This document shows, piece by piece, positions 8,731-16,914 of a stretch of 34,481 nt of DNA. A program made the translations under genes and the position numbers. The first letter of the stretch is position 1, and the number at the start of each line of letters is the position of its first letter. The notes under the pieces are model-generated. The model was not told where the DNA came from, searched no databases, and worked only from the letters and a program-made list of their open reading frames with translations. Source of the stretch: a virus. The DNA is taken from positions 1-34,481 of the IMG/VR virus record IMGVR_UViG_3300044796_000144; one strand, given 5' to 3'.

Positions 8731-8945
8731 AAATGAAGTCACGCGGCTTGCGCCCGTGCACGATGTCTCTTCATTTGCTTCGGGATTCGTGGGCTAACCC
8801 CTTATATTTCCGGGCCTGGGACTCCGGTTCACGAATCTTAGTGCCGTCTCTCCGGCTGTCACGGGCTTGTTCCCCCGTCTCCATCCCGTTTGTCGGCTTT
8901 CACCTTCGCGGGCTCTGAAACCGATTAAACCGCTGATTCCTCAGC
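8731..8945 (-). ncRNA. Candidate structured RNA leader between scaffold and capsid genes
   Basis: The 231 bases between the scaffold stop and capsid start carry no gene but many perfect stems on the transcribed (minus) strand. Plus coordinates are: 8932-8936 with 8941-8945 (GGAA loop); 8885-8888 with 8909-8912, enclosing a GGU/GCC stem with a GAAA loop; 8861-8865 with 8874-8878; 8843-8846 with 8853-8856; 8784-8791 with 8830-8837 (8 bp); and 8731-8738 with 8769-8776 (8 bp). The last encloses a 4+3 bp stem with a GCAA loop. Three loops fit the GNRA class. It may control capsid expression, be an RNA-processing or packaging element, or be a standalone mobile-element RNA. Which of these cannot be decided from sequence. 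Confidence 0.5.
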
Positions 8946-8948
8946 TTG

Positions 8949-10304
8949 TCAAGCGCGGACTTGCACGCGCTTGCCGTCCGTCGTCCAGTACGTCTTCGCG
9001 TGGATCATGTCCACGGTCGTGCGCTTGTAGTCGATGTTGGCAGGCTTCTGCGTCACGATCTGCACACCCTTGGCCGGCGGCGGCGCTCCCTTCCCTGCAC
9101 CACTTTGCACCACTCCGGTGCGTGGCTTGCCGGTCAGGAACGGCTTGTATCGCTCATTGACCAGCGATTCCATCACCGTGCGCGCGTGCTTGTCGAAATT
9201 AACCTTGGTGAAGTTGAGCACGGTCGCCGGGTCGGGATTGCGCATCCCGCGATAGCGCTTGATCTGGCCCGTATAGGCCGGATCTTTCGCCGCCGTCTGT
9301 GCCACGCGCTTTGAAAACTCCATCTTGAGCGCGTTGGCGGTCTGCGCGTCGAGGTTGAGCCGCTTGGCATAGGGCCGGAATAGCTCGGAAAACTTGGTGC
9401 TGGCATGCTGGTCGAGCTTGGGCGCGATGTTCGTGTTCCAGTGCGCCTCCTGCTCCCGCTGGTTGAACTGCGCTTCCCGATCAGAAAGCGAGTCCTTGCC
9501 GGCAGTGCGGCGCGTGCCCGTCTTGTCGCCCCCTTCGCCTGGCTTGGCGAGCTTGGCCGCATTCGCAGCCTGGGCATTCAGCCATTTACCCATATTGCCA
9601 GCCAGCGCAATCACTTTCTGCTGCTGGTCGGCCGCCCATGCGGTTTTCTGCTCGGCAGTGAGCCATTGCGGAGGCGCTTGGTTCAGGACATCCACAAGCC
9701 CATTGAAGTTCGATACCAGTTCGCTTGACGCCAGCGCCTGGACGAAATGCGGGAGCACGGCGGCCGCGTAGGCTTCCGGGTCGGAGTCACGCACGCGGTC
9801 AAGGATAGACGGCGCAAGCTTTGCCAGCCCCTCGTTGAAGTCCTCGCCCAGCGCTTCGAGCGCCTTGGGATCGCCAGCGGCCAGCAGCTCATCCACCTCG
9901 GCCATCTCGCGCACGCTATCCTGCAATGCCGCGATTGCCTCGGCGCCATGCAGTTCGCCGCGCTCTGGGTCCGAGTGGATGACGGAATCGAGGATCGCGT
10001 ACTTCTCGCGCACACCCTCAAGGCCCTGCTTTTCAAGCTGGCGCAGTGCGAACATCTGGCCGTGGTTGTCTTTGGCGAGACGCGCGAATTTGGCTGCCTG
10101 AGGGTCGCCGGAGTCGCGCAGGCCTTTGAGCCATTGCGAGTACTCGCGGCTGGCCTTGGACGAGTAAGGGTCGTCTTGGTCCGTTTGTCGTCCACCATCC
10201 GCTCCTGTGGAATCAACATCTTGGCCGCTCTGTGGACTACCTTCGTCGCTTGAGCCGGAATCTAGTCCAGTTTCAAGTTCTTCAACTGCGCCTTCAGTTT
10301 CCAT
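8949..10304 (-). CDS. Probable capsid scaffolding protein
   Basis: This 451-residue protein lies directly upstream of the capsid gene. The first 50 residues are acidic and rich in Ser/Gly/Asp, followed by a long mostly helical body with many Ala, Gln, Lys and Glu. The C-terminal part is basic (KRYRGMRNPDPATVLNF, KRTTVDMIHAKTYW). An acidic disordered N-terminus, helical middle and basic C-terminus between portal and capsid genes are typical of scaffolding proteins, which guide procapsid assembly and leave before packaging. It overlaps the preceding small gene by 11 bases. Confidence 0.75.
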   Translation of the reverse strand: METEGAVEELETGLDSGSSDEGSPQSGQDVDSTGADGGRQTDQDDPYSSKASREYSQWLKGLRDSGDPQAAKFARLAKDNHGQMFALRQLEKQGLEGVREKYAILDSVIHSDPERGELHGAEAIAALQDSVREMAEVDELLAAGDPKALEALGEDFNEGLAKLAPSILDRVRDSDPEAYAAAVLPHFVQALASSELVSNFNGLVDVLNQAPPQWLTAEQKTAWAADQQQKVIALAGNMGKWLNAQAANAAKLAKPGEGGDKTGTRRTAGKDSLSDREAQFNQREQEAHWNTNIAPKLDQHASTKFSELFRPYAKRLNLDAQTANALKMEFSKRVAQTAAKDPAYTGQIKRYRGMRNPDPATVLNFTKVNFDKHARTVMESLVNERYKPFLTGKPRTGVVQSGAGKGAPPPAKGVQIVTQKPANIDYKRTTVDMIHAKTYWTTDGKRVQVRA

Positions 10305-10512
10305 GTCTCTGTGCCTCCTGGAATGCCTGTAAGAACTGTTTTGCGTCTACACATACAAGTGGGTCCCCTACCGGTGCCCCGTGTTCATCGCAAGCGAAGA
10401 TTTGAGAGCAATCCTCATCGAAGGGCATCGCTACAAGCCCTTTAATTTCAGGATTATGCTCTCGGACAAAAGCGGCTGCCTCCACAAGACTCTTAACTCT
10501 CAGCAAGGCCAT
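10294..10512 (-). CDS. Small protein of unknown function upstream of scaffold
   Basis: This 72-residue protein has a clear CGAGGAGAC ribosome binding site just before its ATG. It contains VKSLVEAAAFVREHNPEIKGL and DEDCSQIFACDEHG and has a mixed alpha/beta look. Its last 11 bases overlap the scaffold start, so the two are probably translated together. No family recognised. Confidence 0.65.
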   Translation of the reverse strand: MALLRVKSLVEAAAFVREHNPEIKGLVAMPFDEDCSQIFACDEHGAPVGDPLVCVDAKQFLQAFQEAQRHGN

Positions 10513-10568
10513 GTCTCCTCGTTTCCGTCGCTCAGTTGAGCGGCTTTCCTGCCAGTGAAACCTTCAGA

Positions 10569-10742
10569 TTACTCTTCGCCACATATCTCAATACATGCAT
10601 CGCAAAGAAGAACGCCATCCTCTGTTTCGGTAAGGGTATCTGTCTTTCCGCCGCATCCCTCACACCCTAAGTTGCTACCCGTGAAACCGATAATAGTTGT
10701 GGTATCTCCATCGCGCTCTGCGATCAATCCTTCGATTGGCAT
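10569..10742 (-). CDS. Small zinc-ribbon protein
   Basis: This 57-residue protein starts at the ATG at 10742, with AAGGAGACGTGGAAAT as its ribosome binding site. That site overlaps the portal stop region. Four cysteines lie in two pairs, GCEGCGG (Cys27, Cys30) and LLCDACIEIC (Cys47, Cys50, plus Cys54), a zinc-ribbon layout. The role is unknown. Its place between portal and scaffold suggests it is co-expressed with head genes. Confidence 0.7.
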   Translation of the reverse strand: MPIEGLIAERDGDTTTIIGFTGSNLGCEGCGGKTDTLTETEDGVLLCDACIEICGEE

Positions 10743-10756
10743 ATTTCCACGTCTCC

Positions 10757-13399
10757 TTAGTTCAATGGTTTACCAACTACACTGACTTTCTGTTTTACCG
10801 GCGTTCCATCTGCGTCGACGCCCTCTTTTTCGGTCGTGATTTCGTGCGTTGCGTCCTGGGGTTGCAGCGCGAACGGTGGAATCTCCAGCCCCATCGACTC
10901 GAACATCTTCGTTTGCGCGTCTGGTGGGAACTTGCTGGGGTCGATGCTCACGTTGCCCTTAAATTCCATCTCCTTTGGCGGCTGCAATTGCTTGAGCATG
11001 TTCATGTGCTCTTCCCAATGAAGTTTCAGGTTCTGCCAGATCGACTGCTGGTCCTCGTTGCCATGCTTGAGCTTGCGCCCGGTCGGCGAAGTCAACATGC
11101 CCAGCGTGATTGCCGCGTGGATCATGTGATTCTCGCTGTTGTCCTGCGCTATCGGCACGGTTGAGACTTGCGGCGGCATGGCTTGCATCTGCTGTTGCAA
11201 CTGCTGTGCTGCTTGCTGGAGCGCCTGCATTGCCTGCTGGCCCTCTGGCGTCTGCGCCTCGGGATAGTTCTGGCCTTCCGTAATCTGCTGCGTAATGGCG
11301 GCGAGTTGCTGCTGGAGCGGCTCCAACTGCGGATTGGGAACTGGCCCGGAGCGCATCAGAATCTCAAACTCGCCCTGCTGCGCCTCCACATGGTCTTTAA
11401 TGCTACTTTTCAGCTTCGACATGAACGGCATTCTCATAAAGATTTCTACGTTTCGCGGATCGAGCATTAGCTGCTGGTAGAAAGAGACATTGGAACTTTG
11501 TTCAATAAGTTGCTCCACCTCCTCTTGCTCTTCAGCTAGCGTCTGCGGGATTTCGAGAGATGCCGGCTGTACAAGCACATTCCCCTGTAGCTTGCTCAAC
11601 TCAATCTTGAGCTTCTTCTGCCCCGGCAGCGATGCGCTGAAGTCGGCAATGCGATTCGCCGCGGCAGACTCAACCGCTTGCTGAGAAATGGCGCATACAG
11701 CCTCGCACAGCGCCCCCCAAGGCATCGACCATACCTGCATTGCCTGGTCGCGCTTGAGCCGCGTGGTCTTGAACACGCCCTGGTCTTCGGAACCGTCTGC
11801 CTCTCCGAACGCAGCCGGTGACCCGCCGTCCATCGCCTCGGGTCCGCCCTGGATGAGCCACTGAATGAAGGTCAGCAGCGAATCGTTGGGAACCGGCACG
11901 CTCTCAACGCCGGTAATATCGTTGATTTTCAGACCCTTATCCTCAAGTCCAGTGACCGCCGTCACCTTCGCGGGGTCATTCGACTGAGAATTCATTTGCT
12001 GCGTGTCGATATACGGCTCAAGTGCGTAGCGACGAGGAACCGCAGAACGGAAATAGCGATCAGCGAGTGAAATATTGGCGTTGAGAACCTTTTGCAGTGG
12101 AAGGTAGTTTGTGAGTAGCGCTTCGCGGTTCTGCCCGTCGCCCGGCCCTGGATGCGCGAACTTGACACGCTTGGACATGCGCGAATTGCGGCAGAATGCG
12201 AAGTTTCCGCCAGCGTGCCAGACTTCGAGCCCATCAGGGAAGGTTTCGAGGTACAGTTCGCGGACTTCCTCGTCTTCGATGCCCTCATACTCGCTGGGCT
12301 TGTAGAAGGTCACGCTCTCGGTGGAGTCGTTCTTGTAGGCCTCGCCGCTGGAACTAGAAGCCTGGACTGCCAGCCGCACATTGATGCGCGCCAGCCGGTC
12401 AATCTGGTCCATGCCGCCGACATTGCCACCAGCGGCAATCTTGTTGCGAATCCACGGATACTGCGACTTGAGTTTGTTGACGGAGACCTCGTGCTGATAC
12501 CTGCACCAGCCCATCTCCTCCTCTTCGTCGGCCATGAGCGGTACTTTCCACTCCAGCTTGCCGCCGACAAAGGTTACTTCGCGGCGGGCGGGTTTCTCGC
12601 TTGACTCATTTGAATGTTCGTCCCCGGAGGAATCGCCGCTCCCATCTTCGGAAGTGGAATCTGCGTCCATTTCAGTTTCAGGCGTAACACCTTCTGGTTC
12701 AGATTCTCCATACGTCTCCTGCTTTCTATTTGGTAGTTCCGTTCCCCAGCGCGTCTGGTCGGCCACCGTGAACGTCAGGAACCCAACGCGATCATCCGTG
12801 CAGAAATAGCCCGCCGCCTTCTTGACTACGCCTTTGAGGTTCGCCTGGTGCAGAAACACTTCGAGGAACTTCTCGGCCTCTTCGCTTGCGGCCTGGTCAA
12901 TCGGGTCTTCATCGTCCACTGCGGCAACGGTCGTACCCGGCACAACCCGGCTGAGCAGCGCGGTAATCTTTTTGTGGCGCGCACCGAAGACATTGCAGGA
13001 GAACAGCTTCATCGCGTTTCCGGCCGCCATGACACTCTGCGCACCGCTGGCGCCCGATGAGCCGCCGAACATGCCCCAGCCCTTCCAGCCTACGTTCAGG
13101 AACTGGTAATTGCGCCGGAATAGGCGCATCTCCCACGCTTGGAGCACTTCCCATATTCGCGCTGCGGCGTCCGTATGGTTGACGTTCTGCGTAAGCTGGT
13201 CAATCGCTGAGATGTACTCACCAAGTTCGTCCGGGCCATAGATTTCCTCTTTGCCGTTCTCCTGCGCACCACAGAACCATGGCGCAATCTTGCCCGGAAC
13301 GTAATCAGGTGGAGGCCAGGGCATGGGAGTCAGGCGCGGCGCACTGGGTTCTTGCTCATCTTGCTCGGTTTCGTCGGGGTTCAGCGTAGGGTCAGGCAT
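10757..13399 (-). CDS. Portal protein (large, P22-like type)
   Basis: This 880-residue protein starts at the ATG at 13399, which shares a base with the preceding stop (TAATG). A longer in-frame reading to 13516 covers the small upstream gene and is rejected. Features include an N-terminal Pro/acidic tail, then WEVLQAWEMRLFRRNYQFLNVGWKGWG (about 83-109), a typical portal entry region. An acidic Ser-rich insert lies at 231-270. The core (GLKINDITGVESVPVPNDSL onward) leads to a Gln-rich helical stretch at about 693-740 that resembles the C-terminal barrel of long podovirus portals. The dodecameric portal is the DNA gate, docks terminase and joins the tail. The terminase genes lie upstream in the same unit. 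Confidence 0.88.
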   Translation of the reverse strand: MPDPTLNPDETEQDEQEPSAPRLTPMPWPPPDYVPGKIAPWFCGAQENGKEEIYGPDELGEYISAIDQLTQNVNHTDAAARIWEVLQAWEMRLFRRNYQFLNVGWKGWGMFGGSSGASGAQSVMAAGNAMKLFSCNVFGARHKKITALLSRVVPGTTVAAVDDEDPIDQAASEEAEKFLEVFLHQANLKGVVKKAAGYFCTDDRVGFLTFTVADQTRWGTELPNRKQETYGESEPEGVTPETEMDADSTSEDGSGDSSGDEHSNESSEKPARREVTFVGGKLEWKVPLMADEEEEMGWCRYQHEVSVNKLKSQYPWIRNKIAAGGNVGGMDQIDRLARINVRLAVQASSSSGEAYKNDSTESVTFYKPSEYEGIEDEEVRELYLETFPDGLEVWHAGGNFAFCRNSRMSKRVKFAHPGPGDGQNREALLTNYLPLQKVLNANISLADRYFRSAVPRRYALEPYIDTQQMNSQSNDPAKVTAVTGLEDKGLKINDITGVESVPVPNDSLLTFIQWLIQGGPEAMDGGSPAAFGEADGSEDQGVFKTTRLKRDQAMQVWSMPWGALCEAVCAISQQAVESAAANRIADFSASLPGQKKLKIELSKLQGNVLVQPASLEIPQTLAEEQEEVEQLIEQSSNVSFYQQLMLDPRNVEIFMRMPFMSKLKSSIKDHVEAQQGEFEILMRSGPVPNPQLEPLQQQLAAITQQITEGQNYPEAQTPEGQQAMQALQQAAQQLQQQMQAMPPQVSTVPIAQDNSENHMIHAAITLGMLTSPTGRKLKHGNEDQQSIWQNLKLHWEEHMNMLKQLQPPKEMEFKGNVSIDPSKFPPDAQTKMFESMGLEIPPFALQPQDATHEITTEKEGVDADGTPVKQKVSVVGKPLN

Positions 13400-13563
13400 T
13401 AGAGATCGTCTTTCTGCGGGCCTTCGCTCAGGATTGGGCAACCATTTTCGTAGGTTCCCGCGCTGTCTACGCTCTTCTCTTTCCGTGCTTCCTGCTGCGA
13501 GTAGATGCGCTTCCAACCCTTGCGGAACTCGTCTGTGACTGGCTTTTGCTTCTCGAAGTCCAT
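13399..13563 (-). CDS. Small protein coupled to portal, function unknown
   Basis: This 54-residue protein (MDFEKQKPVTDEFRKGW start) has a strong GAGGGGTAGC ribosome binding site before the ATG at 13563. It is charged and mostly helical, with a basic middle (SQQEARKEKS). Its stop overlaps the portal ATG, so translation is probably coupled. No family recognised. Confidence 0.65.
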   Translation of the reverse strand: MDFEKQKPVTDEFRKGWKRIYSQQEARKEKSVDSAGTYENGCPILSEGPQKDDL

Positions 13564-13571
13564 GCTACCCC

Positions 13572-13892
13572 TCAGTGTTTCATCGCGGAGAAACCCTTGG
13601 CCGACGCCTTGCGCCGGCGTAACAGCGGTGAGTCGCCGGGCTTCGGCGTTTCCTGTGCGGCTGTCAGCTTCTGGTCGGGAGGAACATGAAGCATGGCGTG
13701 TAGCGCGCCCGGCTTCTCTTGAAAACTGCCCTTGCTGCCTAAATCTACGGTCTTGGTCTTCATGGTCGCCTCTGGCAATGACTTGAAGTTTGTCGCGGAA
13801 TCCCACTCGGACACTTTGGCAGGTCCGCCCAGCGCCTTCTCTCCGGTTTGAGAGTGCGCCCAGCGGGCCTGCTTGAGTGAGCGAAAGGGCAT
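13572..13892 (-). CDS. Small basic phage protein of the MPFRSLKQARWAHS type
   Basis: This 106-residue protein begins MPFRSLKQARWAHSQTGEKA and continues GGPAKVSEWDSATNFKSLP. This is a short pattern I recognise from many phage proteins of unknown function, in which a basic N-terminus is followed by an EWD...KSLP block. The C-terminal half is Pro/Lys-rich and probably disordered. It starts two bases after the previous stop, and eight bases separate its stop from the next gene. A competing frame across this stretch gives a much less protein-like product. Confidence 0.72.
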   Translation of the reverse strand: MPFRSLKQARWAHSQTGEKALGGPAKVSEWDSATNFKSLPEATMKTKTVDLGSKGSFQEKPGALHAMLHVPPDQKLTAAQETPKPGDSPLLRRRKASAKGFSAMKH

Positions 13893-13894
13893 GT

Positions 13895-14086
13895 CTAGCT
13901 CTTTGGTTCCAGTGCGGCCCGCAGGAGGGTAACTTCATCCTCAAGCAGTTTGACGCGCGAGGTGAGCGCCTCGTCGACTGGCGCTGGTTGGCTCTCGAAC
14001 GATTCCAGCGATTTGAGCCGCGCGTCGAGGTCTCGCGCGGCGTCCTGGAGGTTGATTGCTGTGCCTTCTGCGTAGCTGACTACCAC
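13895..14086 (-). CDS. Small coiled-coil protein (GTG start)
   Basis: This 63-residue protein begins at a GTG at 14086, inside the last codons of the preceding gene (7-base overlap), after GAGGGCGGTGGAAA. The sequence is almost entirely heptad-like (LQDAARDLDARLKSLESF, TSRVKLLEDEVTLLRAAL), predicting a short coiled coil. Function unknown. Confidence 0.65.
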   Translation of the reverse strand: MVVSYAEGTAINLQDAARDLDARLKSLESFESQPAPVDEALTSRVKLLEDEVTLLRAALEPKS

Positions 14087-14388
14087 TTTCCACCGCCCTC
14101 TTCGCCGCCTTCGCTGGGCTCGTGCTCTTCCTCGGTGAAGTACTTGTCGAGGTGATCCTTCAGCGATTCCAGGTTCTCGCTGTCATGCGCCGCGCCGGAC
14201 TCGTGTGTGGTCGTGTGGTGGCCCTCCGGGTGGTGCTCGGTATGGACCGGCTTGTCGTTCACGTCCGGTTCATCGTCTTCGCCAGCGTGCATCTCGTCCT
14301 GATCGGCGGGATTCGCCATCGGCTTCGCCATCTTCTTCGCGGGAGGCTTTCCGCCACCGCCCATCGGCCAATTGAAGCTCTGTGCCAT
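14080..14388 (-). CDS. Small acidic His-rich protein, function unknown
   Basis: This 102-residue protein starts at the ATG at 14388 after an excellent AAGGAGTCGTA site. The start forms TAATG with the preceding stop. A Gly/Lys/Pro-rich N-terminus (PMGGGGKPPAKKMAKPM) is followed by an acidic, His-rich low-complexity centre and a helical segment (NLESLKDHLDKYF), ending in Glu/Gly-rich residues. Probably largely disordered. A longer reading to 14499 lies over the neighbouring gene and is rejected. Confidence 0.68.
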   Translation of the reverse strand: MAQSFNWPMGGGGKPPAKKMAKPMANPADQDEMHAGEDDEPDVNDKPVHTEHHPEGHHTTTHESGAAHDSENLESLKDHLDKYFTEEEHEPSEGGEEGGGKW

Positions 14389-14564
14389 TACGACTCCTTC
14401 ATGGCCGATAAAATTCGTTCGGCCTCCGGTTTGGTTAATCCAGAAATCTCGGTAAGCATTGAATCTGCAGCAATTGCGTAGATTCTGCCTGCATCCCAAT
14501 GAGCCTTATCGTTAATCCCGAATGGCTGATATATGTAAGGTGTCTCTTTGGGTGCATCGCTCAT
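14388..14564 (-). CDS. Small protein, function unknown
   Basis: This 58-residue protein begins MSDAPKETPYIYQPFGIND and ends in a helical segment (LTKPEAERILSAMKES). Its start is read from AAGGAGTCGTAATG, the same 14 bases that begin the next gene. Both ends are TAATG junctions. No family recognised, but the dense coupling and good ribosome binding site support a real gene. Confidence 0.68.
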   Translation of the reverse strand: MSDAPKETPYIYQPFGINDKAHWDAGRIYAIAADSMLTEISGLTKPEAERILSAMKES

Positions 14565-14851
14565 TACGACTCCTTTTCTGGATTGCGTTGAAGTTGTGTC
14601 AATGCAATAGCCTGCACCGTATCCCAGTCAAGTATGGGCTCAGTGAATTCGCGCGGCTGCACGCCGATGTGCTCGTTGATCATGCGCTGCTCGATGCGGT
14701 TGAGCGCGTCCAGGATCGCGTCGTGGCGCTCGGCCTGCTTCATCTCCATCGCCTTGAACATGGTCAATGACGGAATATCTGTGACAGCCATCACAATTTG
14801 CGTGATGCCCAGCCATGCGCGGATTCGGTCACGAAAGGTCATTGCGAACAT
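14564..14851 (-). CDS. Small helical protein following terminase
   Basis: This 95-residue protein has its first ATG at 14851, after GGGAG at the terminase stop; an internal ATG at 14842 is possible. The N-terminus (RIRAWLGITQIVMAVTDIPSL) is moderately hydrophobic. The middle is helical (KQAERHDAILDALNRIEQRM). The C-terminus ends KES at the TAATG junction. It may be weakly membrane-associated; function unknown. Confidence 0.65.
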   Translation of the reverse strand: MFAMTFRDRIRAWLGITQIVMAVTDIPSLTMFKAMEMKQAERHDAILDALNRIEQRMINEHIGVQPREFTEPILDWDTVQAIALTQLQRNPEKES

Positions 14852-14860
14852 AGTAGCACT

Positions 14861-16456
14861 CTACTCCCAGAATTGGAGTGGCTTCTTGGCTTTCTCGCGC
14901 CGATCCGTCTCGCGCAGCATCTTGAAATGGCGCTCCATCGGGTCCGGAGTGTTGGCGAGGTCCTCAACCAGCGCTTCGTCGCGCGTCTTGTTCATCGGCG
15001 TGACGCCGAACGTCATTGCAAGCATATCCCCAGTGTCAGGCGATGACAAGCCCCGCTTTTTCATATCCTCTTTGCGCTCAAGCTGAATCTGGTTCTTGGC
15101 GCTATGGTAGTACTCCGGGCCCGTCAGATCTGCCTCAAGCTCCGGATCGTCGGGAATCTGCGCAGTTACCAGCCAGTCGCGCATCTTTCCCCAGCATTCG
15201 GCGCGCTTGTTGAAGTACATGAACTGGTCGCCAGGAGTGGCGCCCCCGTGAAACTCCTCGATGCGGAACCACTCGGGCAGGATGATCTCTGGCGATTCGC
15301 CCGGCAACTTGCGCATCGTGTGAGGCAGACCGGCCGCCTTCCACGCCTCGGGCAGGTAGGTGCGCACGTAGTCCACCACGCCACCGCCGATGCCGTCACC
15401 GTCAACCACGACCGACCGCGGCTTCTCCTGGAGAATGCGCATGATGACCTGGCGGCCAACCTGAATCGTGTCCATGCCACGAATCTTGTCAGTCGTGACA
15501 GCGCGCAGGCCCTGCCGGTATCCGATCACCGTCTGATCGTCGCCAAACCGCGCCACGTCCACGCTGAGGATCTTGTATGCCCTGCTCTGGTCGCCCACGT
15601 TGCGCTTGCGGGCATCTGCCACCACGTCACCGGCGATGAACTGAGAGCTTCCCGCCCTGGGGAACTCTCCGCGGACGCGCACTCGTACGAAGTCGGAGTC
15701 CTCGCCGTAATCATCAACCCATTCGCTTAATAGCTTCTTGTTTGTGCCTTCGACCTGCCTGCTATCGATCTGCTTGCGCACCCATCTATGCTTATTCTTT
15801 CCAAAGCATTCACGAAATGCGCCGGTATTCTGCGTGGGATTGCCGAATGCCAGAAAAATCAGGACGGTGTCTTCGTCAGTGAGCGCGCCCTCGCTTGTTT
15901 CCCAGACGATGTAGGGGATTTCGCTAGCCTCATCCATCACTAGAATCACAATTTTGCGCTTATTGTGCAGTCCGGCGAAGGCGGCCGGGTTGTTTTCGGA
16001 CCACGGCACCGCGTCAATGCGCCAAGTCTCCTCGTGCCCCTTATCTTTGACCCCTACGCTTTCGCCTTTAACCTTGAACCAGTCAGCGTTTATGAGTCTG
16101 CGGAACCATATCGCCAGCTCTGGCCAGGTCTTAGTATCGAGCTGCTTGCCAGTGTTGGCCGTGACGTTGATGCGCGCATCGACATAACAACTCATTCCCC
16201 AACCGCAAACCATTGATATTAGAGCGCTTTTACCGACACCATGGCCGCTGGCTACTGAGATGCGCAGGGGGTCGAATCTGTTTGCAGATCGTAGATGCCG
16301 ACCGATTGTGTCTAAAATATCAGCTTGCCACACGCGCGGGCCGGATACGTCTTCCAGCTCGCCCGGCTCTCCCCAGGGAAACGCGTAAAGTGCAAAGCCG
16401 AGTGGATCATCCGCATACTGCGCGATGTCTTCGACTACTTGTTCCGCATCTGTCAT
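14861..16456 (-). CDS. terL: Terminase large subunit (packaging ATPase/nuclease)
   Basis: This 531-residue protein has both engines of a DNA packaging motor. The ATPase has a Walker A at GHGVGKSA (residues 71-78) and a Walker B ending ILVMDEAS (171-178, with Asp175-Glu176). The nuclease has an RNase H-like core with Asp300 in KILSVDVARFGDD, VVVDGDGIGGG (349-359, Asp352/Asp354) and a late acidic site around SSPDTGDMLAM (471-481). It pumps phage DNA through the portal and cuts it into genome units. Its ATG overlaps the small-subunit stop by four bases (ATGA), the usual terminase arrangement. Confidence 0.96.
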   Translation of the reverse strand: MTDAEQVVEDIAQYADDPLGFALYAFPWGEPGELEDVSGPRVWQADILDTIGRHLRSANRFDPLRISVASGHGVGKSALISMVCGWGMSCYVDARINVTANTGKQLDTKTWPELAIWFRRLINADWFKVKGESVGVKDKGHEETWRIDAVPWSENNPAAFAGLHNKRKIVILVMDEASEIPYIVWETSEGALTDEDTVLIFLAFGNPTQNTGAFRECFGKNKHRWVRKQIDSRQVEGTNKKLLSEWVDDYGEDSDFVRVRVRGEFPRAGSSQFIAGDVVADARKRNVGDQSRAYKILSVDVARFGDDQTVIGYRQGLRAVTTDKIRGMDTIQVGRQVIMRILQEKPRSVVVDGDGIGGGVVDYVRTYLPEAWKAAGLPHTMRKLPGESPEIILPEWFRIEEFHGGATPGDQFMYFNKRAECWGKMRDWLVTAQIPDDPELEADLTGPEYYHSAKNQIQLERKEDMKKRGLSSPDTGDMLAMTFGVTPMNKTRDEALVEDLANTPDPMERHFKMLRETDRREKAKKPLQFWE

Positions 16457-16914
16457 TTGGATTTAGCGCGGTCGCGTGCCTTTTGGAGGCGATCAGCGAG
16501 GCTTAGATTAAGCTCTCCGCTGATCTCGGTTTGTATTTTGTCGCTATAGTCCAGCGGGGCGCTTGACTTGATGCCGCCGCGCAGCAAATGGGAAGCCTCC
16601 CACTTGGCCTGATCGCAGCGGAGCCTATTGCGCTGGATGCCAGCGGCATCGATGCGAGTGACCCCGGCCTCATCGGTGTATGTTGGCGTCTCTGCCGCGA
16701 TCTCGTTCGCATCCTCAATCCGCGATTCAACCCCGGCCCGGCGCGCCGCGGCATACCGCGCACCAAACCCTTCCGTGTCGCGCACAGCCCAGCGCGTTAC
16801 CGTCCTGCGGCATGGATACCCCTCGTCGGCGCAGATCGTGCGCAGACTCTCGCCGCCGCTCATGCGCACCAGGATTTCTTCAGCGATTTCGGGATTATAG
16901 ATTTCGGACGCCAT
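16453..16914 (-). CDS. terS: Terminase small subunit
   Basis: This 153-residue protein starts at the ATG at 16914 (MASEIYNPEIAEEIL), which overlaps the previous stop as TAATG and has a GGCGAGG ribosome binding site. An ATG at 16938 would extend into the upstream gene. An N-terminal helix-turn-helix lies around residues 22-46 (SLRTICADEGYPCRRTVTRW), followed by a helical oligomerisation region (YAAARRAGVESRIEDANEIA) and a basic tail (KARDRAKSK). It is expected to recognise phage DNA and present it to the large subunit encoded just downstream. Confidence 0.88.
   Translation of the reverse strand: MASEIYNPEIAEEILVRMSGGESLRTICADEGYPCRRTVTRWAVRDTEGFGARYAAARRAGVESRIEDANEIAAETPTYTDEAGVTRIDAAGIQRNRLRCDQAKWEASHLLRGGIKSSAPLDYSDKIQTEISGELNLSLADRLQKARDRAKSK

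Noticed and set aside
7509-8918. 469-codon plus-strand open frame opposite the capsid gene
   Set aside because: Antisense shadow caused by high GC in third codon positions; no ribosome binding site and an unnatural Val/Gly/His/Arg-rich product.
8731-8945. Group I intron in the capsid leader
   Set aside because: The conserved core pairing strings of group I introns could not be lined up, and the flanking genes are complete, so nothing needs to be spliced.
13399-13944. Single 181-residue gene on the minus strand
   Set aside because: Its upstream part is a poor protein and covers a better-supported 106-residue gene; only the last 54 residues, with their own ribosome binding site, are kept.
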